This document shows, piece after piece, positions 23,657-33,775 of a DNA stretch of 64,000 bases. Origin of the DNA: an uncultured Tenacibaculum sp. (GTDB taxonomy: Bacteria > Bacteroidota > Bacteroidia > Flavobacteriales > Flavobacteriaceae); the NCBI GenBank assembly GCA_947497895.1, contig CANMIL010000004.1:248001-312000 (forward strand), in the 5' to 3' direction. The notes under the pieces are model-generated. The model ran no database searches, was not told the origin of the DNA, and was given only the letters and a program-made list of their open reading frames with translations. Numbering within the stretch: position 1 is the stretch's first letter; every line of letters starts with the position of its first letter. The position numbers and the translations under genes are program-made.

Positions 23657-26155
23657 CTACATTAGTTTCCCAAAAAATATAGCATTCATTAAAAGTTTAT
23701 TCGTTCCGAACCAAAAACCTCTAAAATTTGTATTATCCGTAAATACTAAAACTCTTCCCGCTCCCATTCTTTGAACTTTAAACGGAACTGTATTTTTCAA
23801 GTTTTCTAGATTTTCTTCAGAGATATATCCACTTAACAATGGCGAATCTGTATACTGAATTGGATTGTTATAACTTTTTTTATCTGGCTTTATAAATAAT
23901 GTTGTATTTCTAAACAAAGCTATTTGATCGTTTTTATATCCAAAATTTACCGGATGAGAGCGATCAATTTTTGCTTTAAAAATAGCTCCTCCAATTACCT
24001 GAGCTCCTGAGTATAACCTTCTATCTTCGAAGGAAACATTTTTAACCTCATCAATTTTTGTAGATTTAATATCTGCATTCATATAATTTTCACTTTTAAA
24101 CCATCGAATAGCATTTCTATATCCTATCAATACTCCTCCATTCTTTACCCATTTACTCAATTTATTTTTCACATCCGTTCTTAAACCATAACTATTCGGA
24201 ACAATAATAGTGGTATACTTATCAATATTTACATGTCCTAAATAATCAGTATCCAACTTCGTTAACTTAATATCAAAACGTTGGTCTAACAAATGCCAAA
24301 TTTCTCCAGCGTCATAACTAGTAACTCCATTACCCACCAACATGGCCACTTTTGGTTTCTTTACCGCGCTAAAATTTCTACTTCCTAAATCTATACCTAT
24401 ATTTTGTCCAGTAGTTACTCCTTTTATCGATAAATTGTTTTCTTCTGCAACCCTATTTAAAAAAGTAAATAACTCTTGTTTATTTAGCTTTTGATTTTGA
24501 GCTGGAATAAAAATAGTTCCGTAGTCATATGAATTCCCTTCATTTTTAAAGTTTTTCATCGCTACTTTAGCTCTCAATCCTTTTTCTAAGATTTTATTCA
24601 AAGCTCTTGGTGTGTAATATTCATTCCATGGCATTAAATATCCAATACCGCTGTTGATACTAGCTTTTCCAATATTCTTGTGAAGTTCTTTAATTTCTTC
24701 CCCAATTTTACCTAAGGAAACATCACGCACCAAATCAACTCCAAAAGCAGCATCAAATGTCCAAGCTGAAACATCATAGAATAAACTATCCTTAAATGTT
24801 TTCCTGATATCGAACATGGCTTCAACTAGACGATTATTTTTCTGATTTAAAGGAATAGCATAACTGAAGTTCTTTTTAAACTTTTTTCCATTTACTTCAA
24901 AATCGTTCTTAATGGCATGTATCTTTACTCTATGTTTTTTTAATACTTTGGCTAGCTCGTATGTTTTCCCAGCATCTTTTTCATCTCCGAAAACGATCGC
25001 CTTATTTTGATATGAACTTCTTGATTTCTTATAAAAATCACGCTGATAACCTAATATTTTTGTTCTCATTTTATGAGCAGCTTCTAAAGTAGATAATGAA
25101 GCTGTAAATTGGTTTCTGATGGTAAACGGAAATGTTAATACCCCATTTTCACTTTCCTGAGCATGACCTCTTGAACTTCCTTGCTCAAACAAGATTCCAA
25201 TACTTCCATTAACATCAGGAAATGTTGATCCTTTTCCGTAGTAGAAATCATCGAAATCCTCTTCAGAATAATATAACGAACCTATTTCATCCAATGCTTT
25301 TGCATGATACCTACCTATTTCTTTTGTTAATTCTTGATTTAACGCTGGTGTTAAAGGGTTGGTTCTTTCCGGAATTCCCGGTTGGAAAAAGAACGTAGAA
25401 TTGGTTCCCATTTCATGGTGATCCGTCAAAATATTAGGTAACCAATCATGAAAAGTTTTAACTCTTGCAGTACTTTCAGGTAACTGCACAGGTAACCAAT
25501 CGCGATTCATATCGAACCAATAATGATTTGTTCTTCCTCCTGGCCATACTTCATGATATTCTCTATCATTAGTATCTGGATTAATATTATTTGCTTTGTT
25601 TGTATTCGCCCAATACGCAAAACGCTGTAATCCATCCGGATTCATTACAGGATCTAACAAAATCACCGTATTATTTAGTAAATCATCTACTTCTTGGCCT
25701 TCCGAAGCTGCGAGATAATATGCTAAAACTAGCGCTGCATTTGATCCACTCGACTCGTTTCCATGTATTGAAAACCCTTGGTAAACAACAATCGGTTCAT
25801 TTGATACATCAAAATTGTCATTATTTGTTATGTCAATATGCCTTTTTCTGATCTCATCAATTCTCGATTGGTTATTTTTAGACGTTATTGTAAGTAATAA
25901 CAGTGGTCTTCCCTCAAAAGTCTGTCCTCTATCCTCTATAGATATTCTTTCAGATGACTTTGCTAATTCTTTCATATAGCTAACCAACTTGTCGTGTGTT
26001 ATATGCCATTCACCTACTTCATGCCCTACGACGGATTCAGGAGTTGGTATACTTTTGTTGTACGTTACATTTTTGGGGAGATAGTAATTTAAATTTACTT
26101 GTGCATTGGAACCAATGCCTACAGCAAGTAATAATAGTAAGAATATTTTTTTCAC
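23657..26155 (-). CDS. Secreted M14 zinc carboxypeptidase with C-terminal amidotransferase-like domain, 832 aa
   Basis: Exported metallo-carboxypeptidase. The signal peptide is residues 1-18 (MKKIFLLLLLAVGIGSNA). The M14 domain covers about 50-370. The zinc ligands are H131 and E134 in the HGNESS motif and a further His in LTDHHEMGTNS (about 246). The substrate-binding region includes NPDGLQRF and DMNRDW, and the catalytic Glu is in GILFEQGSSRG (about 323). Residues about 600-832 resemble a class I amidotransferase/ThuA-like fold (KVAMLVGNGVTSYDAGEIWH and YTTIIVPNSYG), as in other large Bacteroidetes M14 proteins; this domain probably binds ligand rather than catalysing. It should cleave C-terminal residues from peptides in the periplasm or outside. 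It is monocistronic. Confidence 0.87.
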   Translation of the reverse strand: MKKIFLLLLLAVGIGSNAQVNLNYYLPKNVTYNKSIPTPESVVGHEVGEWHITHDKLVSYMKELAKSSERISIEDRGQTFEGRPLLLLTITSKNNQSRIDEIRKRHIDITNNDNFDVSNEPIVVYQGFSIHGNESSGSNAALVLAYYLAASEGQEVDDLLNNTVILLDPVMNPDGLQRFAYWANTNKANNINPDTNDREYHEVWPGGRTNHYWFDMNRDWLPVQLPESTARVKTFHDWLPNILTDHHEMGTNSTFFFQPGIPERTNPLTPALNQELTKEIGRYHAKALDEIGSLYYSEEDFDDFYYGKGSTFPDVNGSIGILFEQGSSRGHAQESENGVLTFPFTIRNQFTASLSTLEAAHKMRTKILGYQRDFYKKSRSSYQNKAIVFGDEKDAGKTYELAKVLKKHRVKIHAIKNDFEVNGKKFKKNFSYAIPLNQKNNRLVEAMFDIRKTFKDSLFYDVSAWTFDAAFGVDLVRDVSLGKIGEEIKELHKNIGKASINSGIGYLMPWNEYYTPRALNKILEKGLRAKVAMKNFKNEGNSYDYGTIFIPAQNQKLNKQELFTFLNRVAEENNLSIKGVTTGQNIGIDLGSRNFSAVKKPKVAMLVGNGVTSYDAGEIWHLLDQRFDIKLTKLDTDYLGHVNIDKYTTIIVPNSYGLRTDVKNKLSKWVKNGGVLIGYRNAIRWFKSENYMNADIKSTKIDEVKNVSFEDRRLYSGAQVIGGAIFKAKIDRSHPVNFGYKNDQIALFRNTTLFIKPDKKSYNNPIQYTDSPLLSGYISEENLENLKNTVPFKVQRMGAGRVLVFTDNTNFRGFWFGTNKLLMNAIFFGKLM

Positions 26156-26409
26156 TTTATTTAGTTGTTAATGATTCATTAGAAAGCTATAAAATGTCTT
26201 TTCTGTATGAAAAGTTACTGTTTATAAGGCTTTCATAATGCTGTTAAAGATACTCAATACAGTTCTCTTAATTTTTTCGTCATTTTTTTTTAACGTTATT
26301 TTAAGAACTAATTTAGAGTATAAAAACAACCATTCCAAACTATTTTTTAACCACTTACATTAATCAACCTCTACAAAGACATGATAACTAAAGTACTAAT
26401 ATTTAACAA

Positions 26410-27948
26410 CTAAGGAATAACAACTTCAAGTTTTCGATTATTATTCATAGGATAAAGTGCATTTTTATTCTGAAGTTCTCTTTTCAAAATTTTCATCATT
26501 TTCATAAGTCGTTTCGGTTTTTCTTCTGCTAAATTTTTAGATTCAAATGGATCCACTTTTAAATTGTAAAGTTCATAGCTTGGTTGCCCCTCTATTTGAT
26601 AATGATAGATGACTTTCCAATTCTCTTTTACCAAACTAGTAAAATAACTACTTCGATGTTTATGCGGATAATGGTTTAGAAAAACTTCTTCTCTTTTAGC
26701 ATGTCTTTTTCCTGAGAGTTGTTTTTTCAAATTAAATCCGTCAATAATATGCCTCTTTGGAATATCTATACTAACAATATCACATATTGTTGGAAAAAGA
26801 TCCATGATAGTTCCCATTTGTTCTTGTACAAATCCTTTTTTTATTGATATATCCTTTTGATACATATTACTTTTATCTGGAGATATCCAACATGCTAAAA
26901 ATGGAACTCGCATTCCTCCTTCCCAATGGGTTCCCTTTTTCCCTTTCAAAGGAAAAGAACTACCGTAATTATTTTCTGTTTTTAACGGTGCATCTGAACC
27001 ATTATCTCCTACAAAAAAAAGAATGGTATTTTCACCTAAACCTAAACTCCTTATATGGCTTACTATATCTCCTAGAGACTTATCAACTCCTTCTATTAAT
27101 GTAGCAAAAGCTTTGGCTTTTTTCGAAACATCTTTGTTTTTATAATTCTCCTGAAACCTTTTATCAGACTGGAACGGTGAGTGCACAGCATAGTGAGACA
27201 TTTGTAGAAAAAAAGGCTTTCTTTCTATTTTAGCTTGAGAAATACTTTTTTTGGCTTCTATGGTAAGCGCTTCAGTCAAGAACATTTCTTGTCCATGATA
27301 TTCTTCTAATCCTTTTACTGCTCTTTTTTTCTTCCCTTTTAAATTTCCAAAATTATCCGTTCCATAATAACTTCCTGGCTGACCAATAGCACTGCCCCCA
27401 ATATTCACATCAAACCCTAGATTTAAAGGATTACTTCCTTCGCTACCAATAGGACCATAATGAGCTTTTCCAACATGAATTGTTTTATATCCTTTTTCTT
27501 TTAACATTTTAGGTAGCGTAGTACTTTCCTTTGTTAGTCCAGTCCAATTCCAATTTTCAGGGCCATAAGTTCCCTTATTATTAAACTCAGGTCTAATCCA
27601 ATTTGTTACACCATGACGAGCGGAGTTCTGCCCTGTTAATATGCTCGTTCGAGAAGGAGAACATACGGAATGTGCATAAAAATTAGAAAATCTAACTCCT
27701 TCCTCTGCCAACACTTTTATATTCGGTGTTGAATAGAAGTCATTTAAAGGATACGCCTTAGGTAGGCCGTTATCATCAGCTAAAAATGGAACCGAAGAAT
27801 CCATTAACCCCATATCATCAACCAAAAAGACTATAATATTGGGCTTTAGATTATTCTTTGTCCCCAATCTTAAACTTGTGAAAGAGAAAAAGCCTAAAAT
27901 CAACAGTACCCCAATAGTGAAAAACTTTATTTTACTGTACCACTTCAT
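26410..27948 (-). CDS. Type I sulfatase, 512 aa
   Basis: Arylsulfatase-family hydrolase. An N-terminal hydrophobic segment (residues 9-26) acts as signal peptide or membrane anchor. The metal Asp pair is in FLVDDMGLMDSS (D44, D45). The modification motif is CSPSRTSILTG, so C96 would be converted to formylglycine. Other family blocks are GKAHYGPIG, HYAVHSPF and FVGDNGSDAP. The CxPxR form is the Cys-type, needing a formylglycine-generating or radical-SAM maturase; neither gene is in the window. No glycan-use partners (SusC/D, glycoside hydrolases) are adjacent, so it looks like an orphan sulfatase. The substrate is unknown; a sulfated polysaccharide or aryl sulfate is likely. Confidence 0.88.
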   Translation of the reverse strand: MKWYSKIKFFTIGVLLILGFFSFTSLRLGTKNNLKPNIIVFLVDDMGLMDSSVPFLADDNGLPKAYPLNDFYSTPNIKVLAEEGVRFSNFYAHSVCSPSRTSILTGQNSARHGVTNWIRPEFNNKGTYGPENWNWTGLTKESTTLPKMLKEKGYKTIHVGKAHYGPIGSEGSNPLNLGFDVNIGGSAIGQPGSYYGTDNFGNLKGKKKRAVKGLEEYHGQEMFLTEALTIEAKKSISQAKIERKPFFLQMSHYAVHSPFQSDKRFQENYKNKDVSKKAKAFATLIEGVDKSLGDIVSHIRSLGLGENTILFFVGDNGSDAPLKTENNYGSSFPLKGKKGTHWEGGMRVPFLACWISPDKSNMYQKDISIKKGFVQEQMGTIMDLFPTICDIVSIDIPKRHIIDGFNLKKQLSGKRHAKREEVFLNHYPHKHRSSYFTSLVKENWKVIYHYQIEGQPSYELYNLKVDPFESKNLAEEKPKRLMKMMKILKRELQNKNALYPMNNNRKLEVVIP

Positions 27949-28176
27949 TTTAAATGGAATTTAAGTGCTTATTAAAATAATGCATTTTGAGCATATTGGT
28001 CTTTCAAAAACAATTCTTAGAAAAATTATGTTACATTATTAAAATATATTGATCACAACCGCAACAAATTATAATATATCAATCCATATTAATACGCTTT
28101 TTTTCTTCCATAAAATCATACTCCTTTTTTAAATCAGTTTTATTACTTTTATAATCAGACTCTTAAATATTATTTC

Positions 28177-29271
28177 ATGTATATCAGAAAAACCTATCCT
28201 TTAAAAGGATTGTTACACTGGACAAGACGTTACATTTACATATTCTTATTGTTTAGTCTTATTCCAGTTTTTCTATTTGACATTATGGGTTGGAAATGGT
28301 TGCACGTTCCATGGCTTCCTTTGGGAGTATTAGGTACTGCCGTTTCTTTCATTGTCAGTTTCAAAAACAACGCCTCTTATGATCGACTATGGGAAGCTCG
28401 TAAAATTTGGGGAGGTATTGTAAATACTTCTAGATCCTTTACTGTGATGGTAAAAGATTTTATTGTAAGTGACGGAAATATTGCAGACTCAGAATTAAAA
28501 GCAATTCATAAGGAACTTGTTCATCGACATGTTGCTTGGATGACTGCACTTCGATATCAAATGAGAAAAGATAAGCCTTGGGAAAATCATTTGAAAAATA
28601 ATAAATCGAACCAAGAATTCAGATCTCAAAATATGCATGTTGTAGAAGATAACGTTCCTATAAAGGAGGCTATTTCAAATTATATTTCTTCATCTGAAGT
28701 TGAAGAAATTTTTGCTAAGGGTAACCAAGCTTCGCAATTATTAGGTATTCAATCGAAAAGACTCAAAGAAATTCATAAACGAGGGCTAATCGATAATTTC
28801 CGACATATGGAAATTGAAAAATCAATTGTAGAATTGTACACGTTACAAGGTAAATCAGAAAGAATTAAAAACTTTCCTTATCCTAGACAATTTGCAACAT
28901 TAAATTTCATTTTTCTCTGGGTATTTATCATTCTATTACCATTCGGAATAATGGAGGAGTTTGAAAATATTGGTGACAAAATACTTGAAGCTTTAGCAAA
29001 CCATAAATCGCACACAGCAATTATGCATCAACTACAAGTATTTATCGCTAAGCATTTTGTTTGGTTATCTATTCCATTCAGCACACTAATATCTTGGGTA
29101 TTCTTTACCATGGAAGCTATTGGAGAAAACTCCGAAAATCCATTTGAAGGTGGCCCCAACGATGTACCGATTACCGACTTATCAAGAGGGATAGAAATCG
29201 ATATTCGACAACTTATTGATGATACCGATATACCTGAACCATATCAATGGAAAAATGATGTCATATTATAA
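28177..29271 (+). CDS. Bestrophin-family anion channel-like protein, 364 aa
   Basis: Bacterial bestrophin homologue (UPF0187). Conserved features are the N-terminal LKGLLHWTRRYIYIFLLFSL, the pore-side segment WLPLGVLGTAVSFIVSFKNN followed by ASYDRLWEARKIWGGIVNTS, and the C-terminal block ENPFEGGPNDVPITDLSR near residue 330. Four to five hydrophobic segments are visible. Structures of bacterial bestrophins show pentameric channels; ion selectivity varies and cannot be read here. The gene overlaps in frame space with a longer reading frame of the next gene, but the true start of that gene lies 61 bp downstream of the bestrophin stop. Confidence 0.9.
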   Translation: MYIRKTYPLKGLLHWTRRYIYIFLLFSLIPVFLFDIMGWKWLHVPWLPLGVLGTAVSFIVSFKNNASYDRLWEARKIWGGIVNTSRSFTVMVKDFIVSDGNIADSELKAIHKELVHRHVAWMTALRYQMRKDKPWENHLKNNKSNQEFRSQNMHVVEDNVPIKEAISNYISSSEVEEIFAKGNQASQLLGIQSKRLKEIHKRGLIDNFRHMEIEKSIVELYTLQGKSERIKNFPYPRQFATLNFIFLWVFIILLPFGIMEEFENIGDKILEALANHKSHTAIMHQLQVFIAKHFVWLSIPFSTLISWVFFTMEAIGENSENPFEGGPNDVPITDLSRGIEIDIRQLIDDTDIPEPYQWKNDVIL

Positions 29272-29332
29272 AATAGTTAGGGTTTCTTTCAAGAAACCTG
29301 TCTTAAATCAATATAAAACATATAGAACTAAA

Positions 29333-31846
29333 ATGAAAAAAAAGTCTTTAGCCCTTTTAAACTTTCTCTTACTTTTCTCTACAGCGCTTTGCGCTCAAAA
29401 CTATGAATGGAGAAACATTTCACTGGAAGAAAGTAATTACTTCGATATTGTTTCTGAAAACAGAAATAAGTTACAGGAACTTCGATCGCAAAATACAATT
29501 GAAAATAAAAAACAAATAAAACAGTTTGAGCGTTGGGCTAGTTTTTGGGGAGATCGAATTTCTCCTAACGGAAATTTTGTTTCACCAATGCATACTTATA
29601 ATGAGTGGTTAAAAGAAAATAGTAAAAGTTCTCAACAAAGATCATCAAGAAATACAAATACAAACTCTTGGTCTCTTTTAGGTCCGACTACACCACCTCA
29701 ATCTAATATTGAGTTTTATCCTGGAATGGGAAGAGTTAACACCTTAGCTTTTCAAGCTGATAATACAAATATTATGTACGTTGGAACTCCAGCAGGAGGT
29801 ATTTGGAAAACTACGGACGGAGGCTCAACATGGACATCTAAATCTGATAATTTACCAAATATAGGAGTATCTCATATTGTAATTTCTCCAACCAATAGCA
29901 ATGTTATATATGCTGCAACTGGAGATTGGGATGGTGGTAATACACAGTCTATCGGTGTAGTAAAATCGGCGGATGCTGGAGAAACTTGGAGTTTAACAGG
30001 TTTAACCTTTAACCTTACCGAATTTAACTCTATTAGCAAGTTATTAATTGACCCAAATAATACAAATACAATTTTCGCTACAACAAGAAACAATATTAAA
30101 AGGTCAACCGATGGAGGAACTACTTGGACGAATGTTCATACAGATAGTAATGTTTACTTCAATGACATTGAATATAAAACCAATAGCGACTCAATAATAT
30201 ATGCTACTTCTAAAAATGGTAAATTTTATATATCAACTAATAATGGAGCTAACTGGCAGGAAGCATCTAGCCCTACTTCTAATCGACTAGACATTGCACA
30301 AACTCCAAATGATCCTGATTTACTTTTGAGCATAGATGGTGGCGGAATTGTAAGGAAGTCATCAAATCAAGGTACTTCTTGGACTATGTTGACCATTATT
30401 TCTGGATACTCATCACAAGGTGGATTTGATGTGGCTTTAGCCATTTCTCCAGTGGATAAAAATTTAATGGTAGCTGGTGGTGTTCACGGGTACAGATCGA
30501 CAAACGGAGGTTCAACGTGGCACCGATATTTAGATGGTTACTGGACTACCGGAAATCCATATTTTTATGTGCATTCAGATCATCACGACATGATGTTTTT
30601 ACCCAATTCAAATCAAGTTTTCTCAGTAAATGATGGTGGTGTTTTTAAAGGTGATGCTTCAACTGATGTTGCTTGGACTGATTTATCATCTGGATTGGCC
30701 ATTACTCAATATTATAATGTTTCAGGAACACCTCAAAACGCTGGAAAGTTAATATTAGGAGCGCAAGATAATGATATTGCTATTTATGATGGCAGTAATG
30801 GTTTTAAAGGTGAAAATCCTGGTAGTGATGGAGTTGAAGGTTTGTGGAATTACTCCGATTCAAATATTGCATGGTCTGCCAGTCAGGCAGGAATTCTTAG
30901 AAGAACTCTTGATGGCTTCCAAACAGCCGCTCAACCAATCAATACTCCAAGTGGAGCTCCATTTGTTTGGGAATTAGAAATACATCCAACCGACCCAAAT
31001 ACAATTTATGGAGGTTTTGGTGATATTTATAAGTCAACAGATAGAGGTGATAATTGGACTAACTTAAATTCTGGTATTGGTTCAGTTGAGTTTATATCTA
31101 TTGCCCCTTCAAACCCAAATGTTATTTATGGAGCTGGAAGAAACAGAACCGTTAAAAAAACAACCAACGGAGGAGGTTCTTGGACAGTTATTGATTTACC
31201 TATTTTTGGTTCTGTAAAAAGTATCGAAGTACACCCAACAAATCCATCAGAAGTTTATATCGCATATTCAGGTTATTTAGACGGCAGAGTATACAAATCT
31301 ACTAACGGAGGTGATACTTGGACAAACATTTCGGGTTCATTACCAAATGTTCCTTCTCATAAAATTATTTATAAGACAGGTACAACTGATGGAGAATTAT
31401 TCCTTGCCACTGATATTGGTGTTTATTATTGGAAAAACTCAGCGAACGACTGGGTGAGATTAGGAAGTGGTCTTCCTTATGTGATTGTTCACGATATAGA
31501 AATCCACTATGCAAGTAATAAATTAAGAGCAGCTACTTATGGTAGAGGTGTTTGGGAAACTTCTATTGATGAAGCTTCACTAGGTACTAATGATGAGAAA
31601 CTTGCTGATGATGTAGTTAGTATGTTCCCTAACCCAACAAACAATAAGCAATTTACAATTAAATTGAACAATCTTAGTGGGGACAACAACATTCTTGTTT
31701 ATAACATTATCGGTACTGTTGTTAAAAATATTACCACCAAAAATAGTGAGGAGCTTATAAATTTATCAAATTATTCAAGTGGTATTTACTTGGTGAAAGT
31801 AAGTAATGAACAAGGAGAGATTACTAAAAAGCTAATTGTAAAATAA
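29333..31846 (+). CDS. Sortilin/BNR-repeat beta-propeller protein with T9SS tail, 837 aa
   Basis: Secreted beta-propeller protein. I choose the ATG at 29333 because it begins a typical signal peptide (MKKKSLALLNFLLLFSTALC then AQ); the frame is open further upstream but that part overlaps the bestrophin gene. The body carries many Asp-box/BNR repeats of the form STDGGTTWT, STNNGANWQ, STNGGSTWH, STDRGDNWT and STNGGDTWT, as in VPS10/sortilin-like and glycosyl hydrolase-type propellers. The C-terminal 75 residues are a type A T9SS sorting domain (SMFPNPTNNKQFTIKLNNLS, then YNIIGTVVKN, SGIYLVKV, KKLIVK). It is probably a surface or secreted binding protein; no clear catalytic residues were identified. 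Confidence 0.85.
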   Translation: MKKKSLALLNFLLLFSTALCAQNYEWRNISLEESNYFDIVSENRNKLQELRSQNTIENKKQIKQFERWASFWGDRISPNGNFVSPMHTYNEWLKENSKSSQQRSSRNTNTNSWSLLGPTTPPQSNIEFYPGMGRVNTLAFQADNTNIMYVGTPAGGIWKTTDGGSTWTSKSDNLPNIGVSHIVISPTNSNVIYAATGDWDGGNTQSIGVVKSADAGETWSLTGLTFNLTEFNSISKLLIDPNNTNTIFATTRNNIKRSTDGGTTWTNVHTDSNVYFNDIEYKTNSDSIIYATSKNGKFYISTNNGANWQEASSPTSNRLDIAQTPNDPDLLLSIDGGGIVRKSSNQGTSWTMLTIISGYSSQGGFDVALAISPVDKNLMVAGGVHGYRSTNGGSTWHRYLDGYWTTGNPYFYVHSDHHDMMFLPNSNQVFSVNDGGVFKGDASTDVAWTDLSSGLAITQYYNVSGTPQNAGKLILGAQDNDIAIYDGSNGFKGENPGSDGVEGLWNYSDSNIAWSASQAGILRRTLDGFQTAAQPINTPSGAPFVWELEIHPTDPNTIYGGFGDIYKSTDRGDNWTNLNSGIGSVEFISIAPSNPNVIYGAGRNRTVKKTTNGGGSWTVIDLPIFGSVKSIEVHPTNPSEVYIAYSGYLDGRVYKSTNGGDTWTNISGSLPNVPSHKIIYKTGTTDGELFLATDIGVYYWKNSANDWVRLGSGLPYVIVHDIEIHYASNKLRAATYGRGVWETSIDEASLGTNDEKLADDVVSMFPNPTNNKQFTIKLNNLSGDNNILVYNIIGTVVKNITTKNSEELINLSNYSSGIYLVKVSNEQGEITKKLIVK

Positions 31847-31865
31847 TTTAATCGAATACATTCTG

Positions 31866-32306
31866 ATGAGAAAAACACTCTTTATATTCATTCTCTCATT
31901 TTCATTTTTATTTATGAGCTGTAAAAGTAATTTAGTCCTTGTATCTAGTGTTAAAGAAACAGTGATTCCAGGGCGTCCTAATATACCATCTTATAGTAAC
32001 TATATCATTAATTTTAAGATGACCTCTAACTCTTCTATCAATATTGATCGTATTGAAGTAAAAACTGGAGGTAAATGTTACACATGTAATTACTTATTGA
32101 AAGAGAAAAACGGAGCTTCGTATTTAAAGGAGCTTTCTAAACAAGGTACTTACACTCTAGAGATTCCTTTGAAGGATAAATACATTATTTCTTCCATTAA
32201 CTGTGACAATCAAAAAGAACAGTTACTCATATATTATAATGATGATGGTAAAGACAATAGCTTAACCGTTTCGGAATTTTTAGAAAAAACAAAAACAATG
32301 AGATAG
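31866..32306 (+). CDS. Small lipoprotein of unknown function, 146 aa
   Basis: SPII lipoprotein with the lipobox in FLFMSCKS (Cys about residue 19). The remainder is a likely all-beta domain with a CxxC pair in GGKCYTCNY and a single Cys in SSINCDNQ. I do not recognise the family. It starts 20 bp after the stop of the T9SS beta-propeller gene on the same strand and ends in a strong terminator, so the two are probably cotranscribed. Cysteines in an exported protein suggest a disulfide or a metal site. Confidence 0.7.
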   Translation: MRKTLFIFILSFSFLFMSCKSNLVLVSSVKETVIPGRPNIPSYSNYIINFKMTSNSSINIDRIEVKTGGKCYTCNYLLKEKNGASYLKELSKQGTYTLEIPLKDKYIISSINCDNQKEQLLIYYNDDGKDNSLTVSEFLEKTKTMR

Positions 32307-32340
32307 TAAAAAGAGAAGCATAAAAGCTTCTCTTTTTTTA
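32307..32340 (+). terminator. Terminator of the small lipoprotein gene
   Basis: AAAAGAGAAGC and GCTTCTCTTTT form the stem with loop ATAAAA, followed by a run of T. Confidence 0.9.
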
Positions 32341-32580
32341 TCACTTGACTAGGAATTTAGATACCCAACCAATTATATCTACATACCCTTCTAACCTGAA
32401 ATCTTTTTCTAATAATCACTTCTTTTATTTAACATTTCTCAATTAATATTAACAAATGGTTGGGAGGGATAATCGTACTCCAAAGTCTATTTTTGGCGGT
32501 AAAAAAATATTTCTCAAATCTTTTCTCAAAGTCCCTTTAAAAAGTAAAAAAGAAAAACAAGTAAATCAACCACATTTTTT

Positions 32581-33696
32581 ATGAAAACACTAAAGCTTTT
32601 AACCTTTACCTTAATCGTTCTTTTCATTTCAAGTTGTTCCAATAACGATCAAGACAACAATATGGAAGCCCCTACAAATGAAACACCAGACAATGGCGGG
32701 AGTAATGTTACTATCGAAAAAGTAACTGTTCCGTCGGAGCTAACCTTAGAATCAATTGATTTCTTCGAAAATCAAAAAGGTTTTATAGCATCAAGTAAGG
32801 CGTATCCAACTCCCGAGAGTGAAATATTGCGTTCTATCGATGGAGGAAAAACATGGATCAAAGTTTATGACAACAATTCTTTTTACATCAATAAGATTCA
32901 TGTAAAAAACACAAATGATATATATGCCGTTACTAATAATGGTATTATTATTACTTCAAATAATGGAGGTGATACCTGGACTTTAAACGAAACTTTTAAA
33001 AATAGTGGTTACTATATGACCGATATTTACTTTACAAATGATGACACTGCTTTTATTGTTGGACAGAAAGGAAGTCTTTCCAAAGGTTTTATTTTGAAAA
33101 CTGAAAATAATGGGGATAACTGGATTGATTTGGAAGAAAATTCTAGCAATTCAAATCCTAATTATTCTGAAATCCTAGAGAATAACATTTTAAATAGCAT
33201 TATTCACCATGCCCCTAACGATCTATTAATCTTTGGAGGAGGCACTTGGTCTCAAGGCAAAATTTCTATTCGAAATAATAATTTTTGGGATATTACTAAC
33301 AGTATCGTTCCAACTAAAATTGTTGACTTAGCCATTAAAGATGGACTTCTTATCGCAGGAGGAAATAATGGACAAACAAATAGCACATCAGAAAGAGGTG
33401 GTCTTTGTAGTTATAACACGAGCTCAATGACATGGCAATCGATAGATTATAATGCCACAAACAAAATTCATGCAGTTGAAATGAAAGAAAATACCATCGT
33501 AATCGCAGGAAGAAATAAGTCTGATAACTTAACTGATGGAGAGTTCTTATCTTATTCAAACAATGAAGGTCAAAACTGGACCAGAATACCGCATGAATAT
33601 GTAACTGCAGCTTGGAATGATATTTATGCTATATCTGAAACAGAATTCTTAGTAGCAGGTTATAACGGCCTTTTAGTAAAGCTAACTATTAATTAA
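32581..33696 (+). CDS. BNR/Ycf48-like beta-propeller lipoprotein, 371 aa
   Basis: SPII lipoprotein (lipobox VLFISSCSNN, Cys19) with a Gly/Asn-rich spacer, followed by Asp-box repeats: RSIDGGKTWIKV, TSNNGGDTWTLN, KTENNGDNWIDL and SNNEGQNWTRIP. The layout resembles Ycf48/photosystem-assembly-like propellers and WD40/YVTN-type lipoproteins, but repeat families do not define function. It likely sits on the outer-membrane or inner-membrane surface. It follows the T9SS propeller and the small lipoprotein on the same strand, separated by a terminator and 240 bp, so it is a separate unit. It ends in a bidirectional terminator shared with the convergent DUF1338 gene. Confidence 0.82.
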   Translation: MKTLKLLTFTLIVLFISSCSNNDQDNNMEAPTNETPDNGGSNVTIEKVTVPSELTLESIDFFENQKGFIASSKAYPTPESEILRSIDGGKTWIKVYDNNSFYINKIHVKNTNDIYAVTNNGIIITSNNGGDTWTLNETFKNSGYYMTDIYFTNDDTAFIVGQKGSLSKGFILKTENNGDNWIDLEENSSNSNPNYSEILENNILNSIIHHAPNDLLIFGGGTWSQGKISIRNNNFWDITNSIVPTKIVDLAIKDGLLIAGGNNGQTNSTSERGGLCSYNTSSMTWQSIDYNATNKIHAVEMKENTIVIAGRNKSDNLTDGEFLSYSNNEGQNWTRIPHEYVTAAWNDIYAISETEFLVAGYNGLLVKLTIN

Positions 33697-33715
33697 AAAA
33701 CTCATTACTATAAAA

Positions 33716-33750
33716 CTAAAAAAGAGGTTGTAATTACAACCTCTTTTTTT
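33716..33750. terminator. Bidirectional terminator
   Basis: AAAAAAGAGGTTGT and ACAACCTCTTTTTT around the loop AATT, with A- and T-runs on both sides. It serves the convergent BNR lipoprotein and DUF1338 genes. Confidence 0.92.
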
Positions 33751-33775
33751 ACACCCAATTAAATTAAAAAAAACT

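Noticed and set aside
29216..29332. Upstream extension of the T9SS propeller gene, overlapping the bestrophin gene
   Set aside because: It puts about 39 non-signal residues before a perfect signal peptide and lies in the coding end of the bestrophin gene; the ATG at 29333 is the better start.
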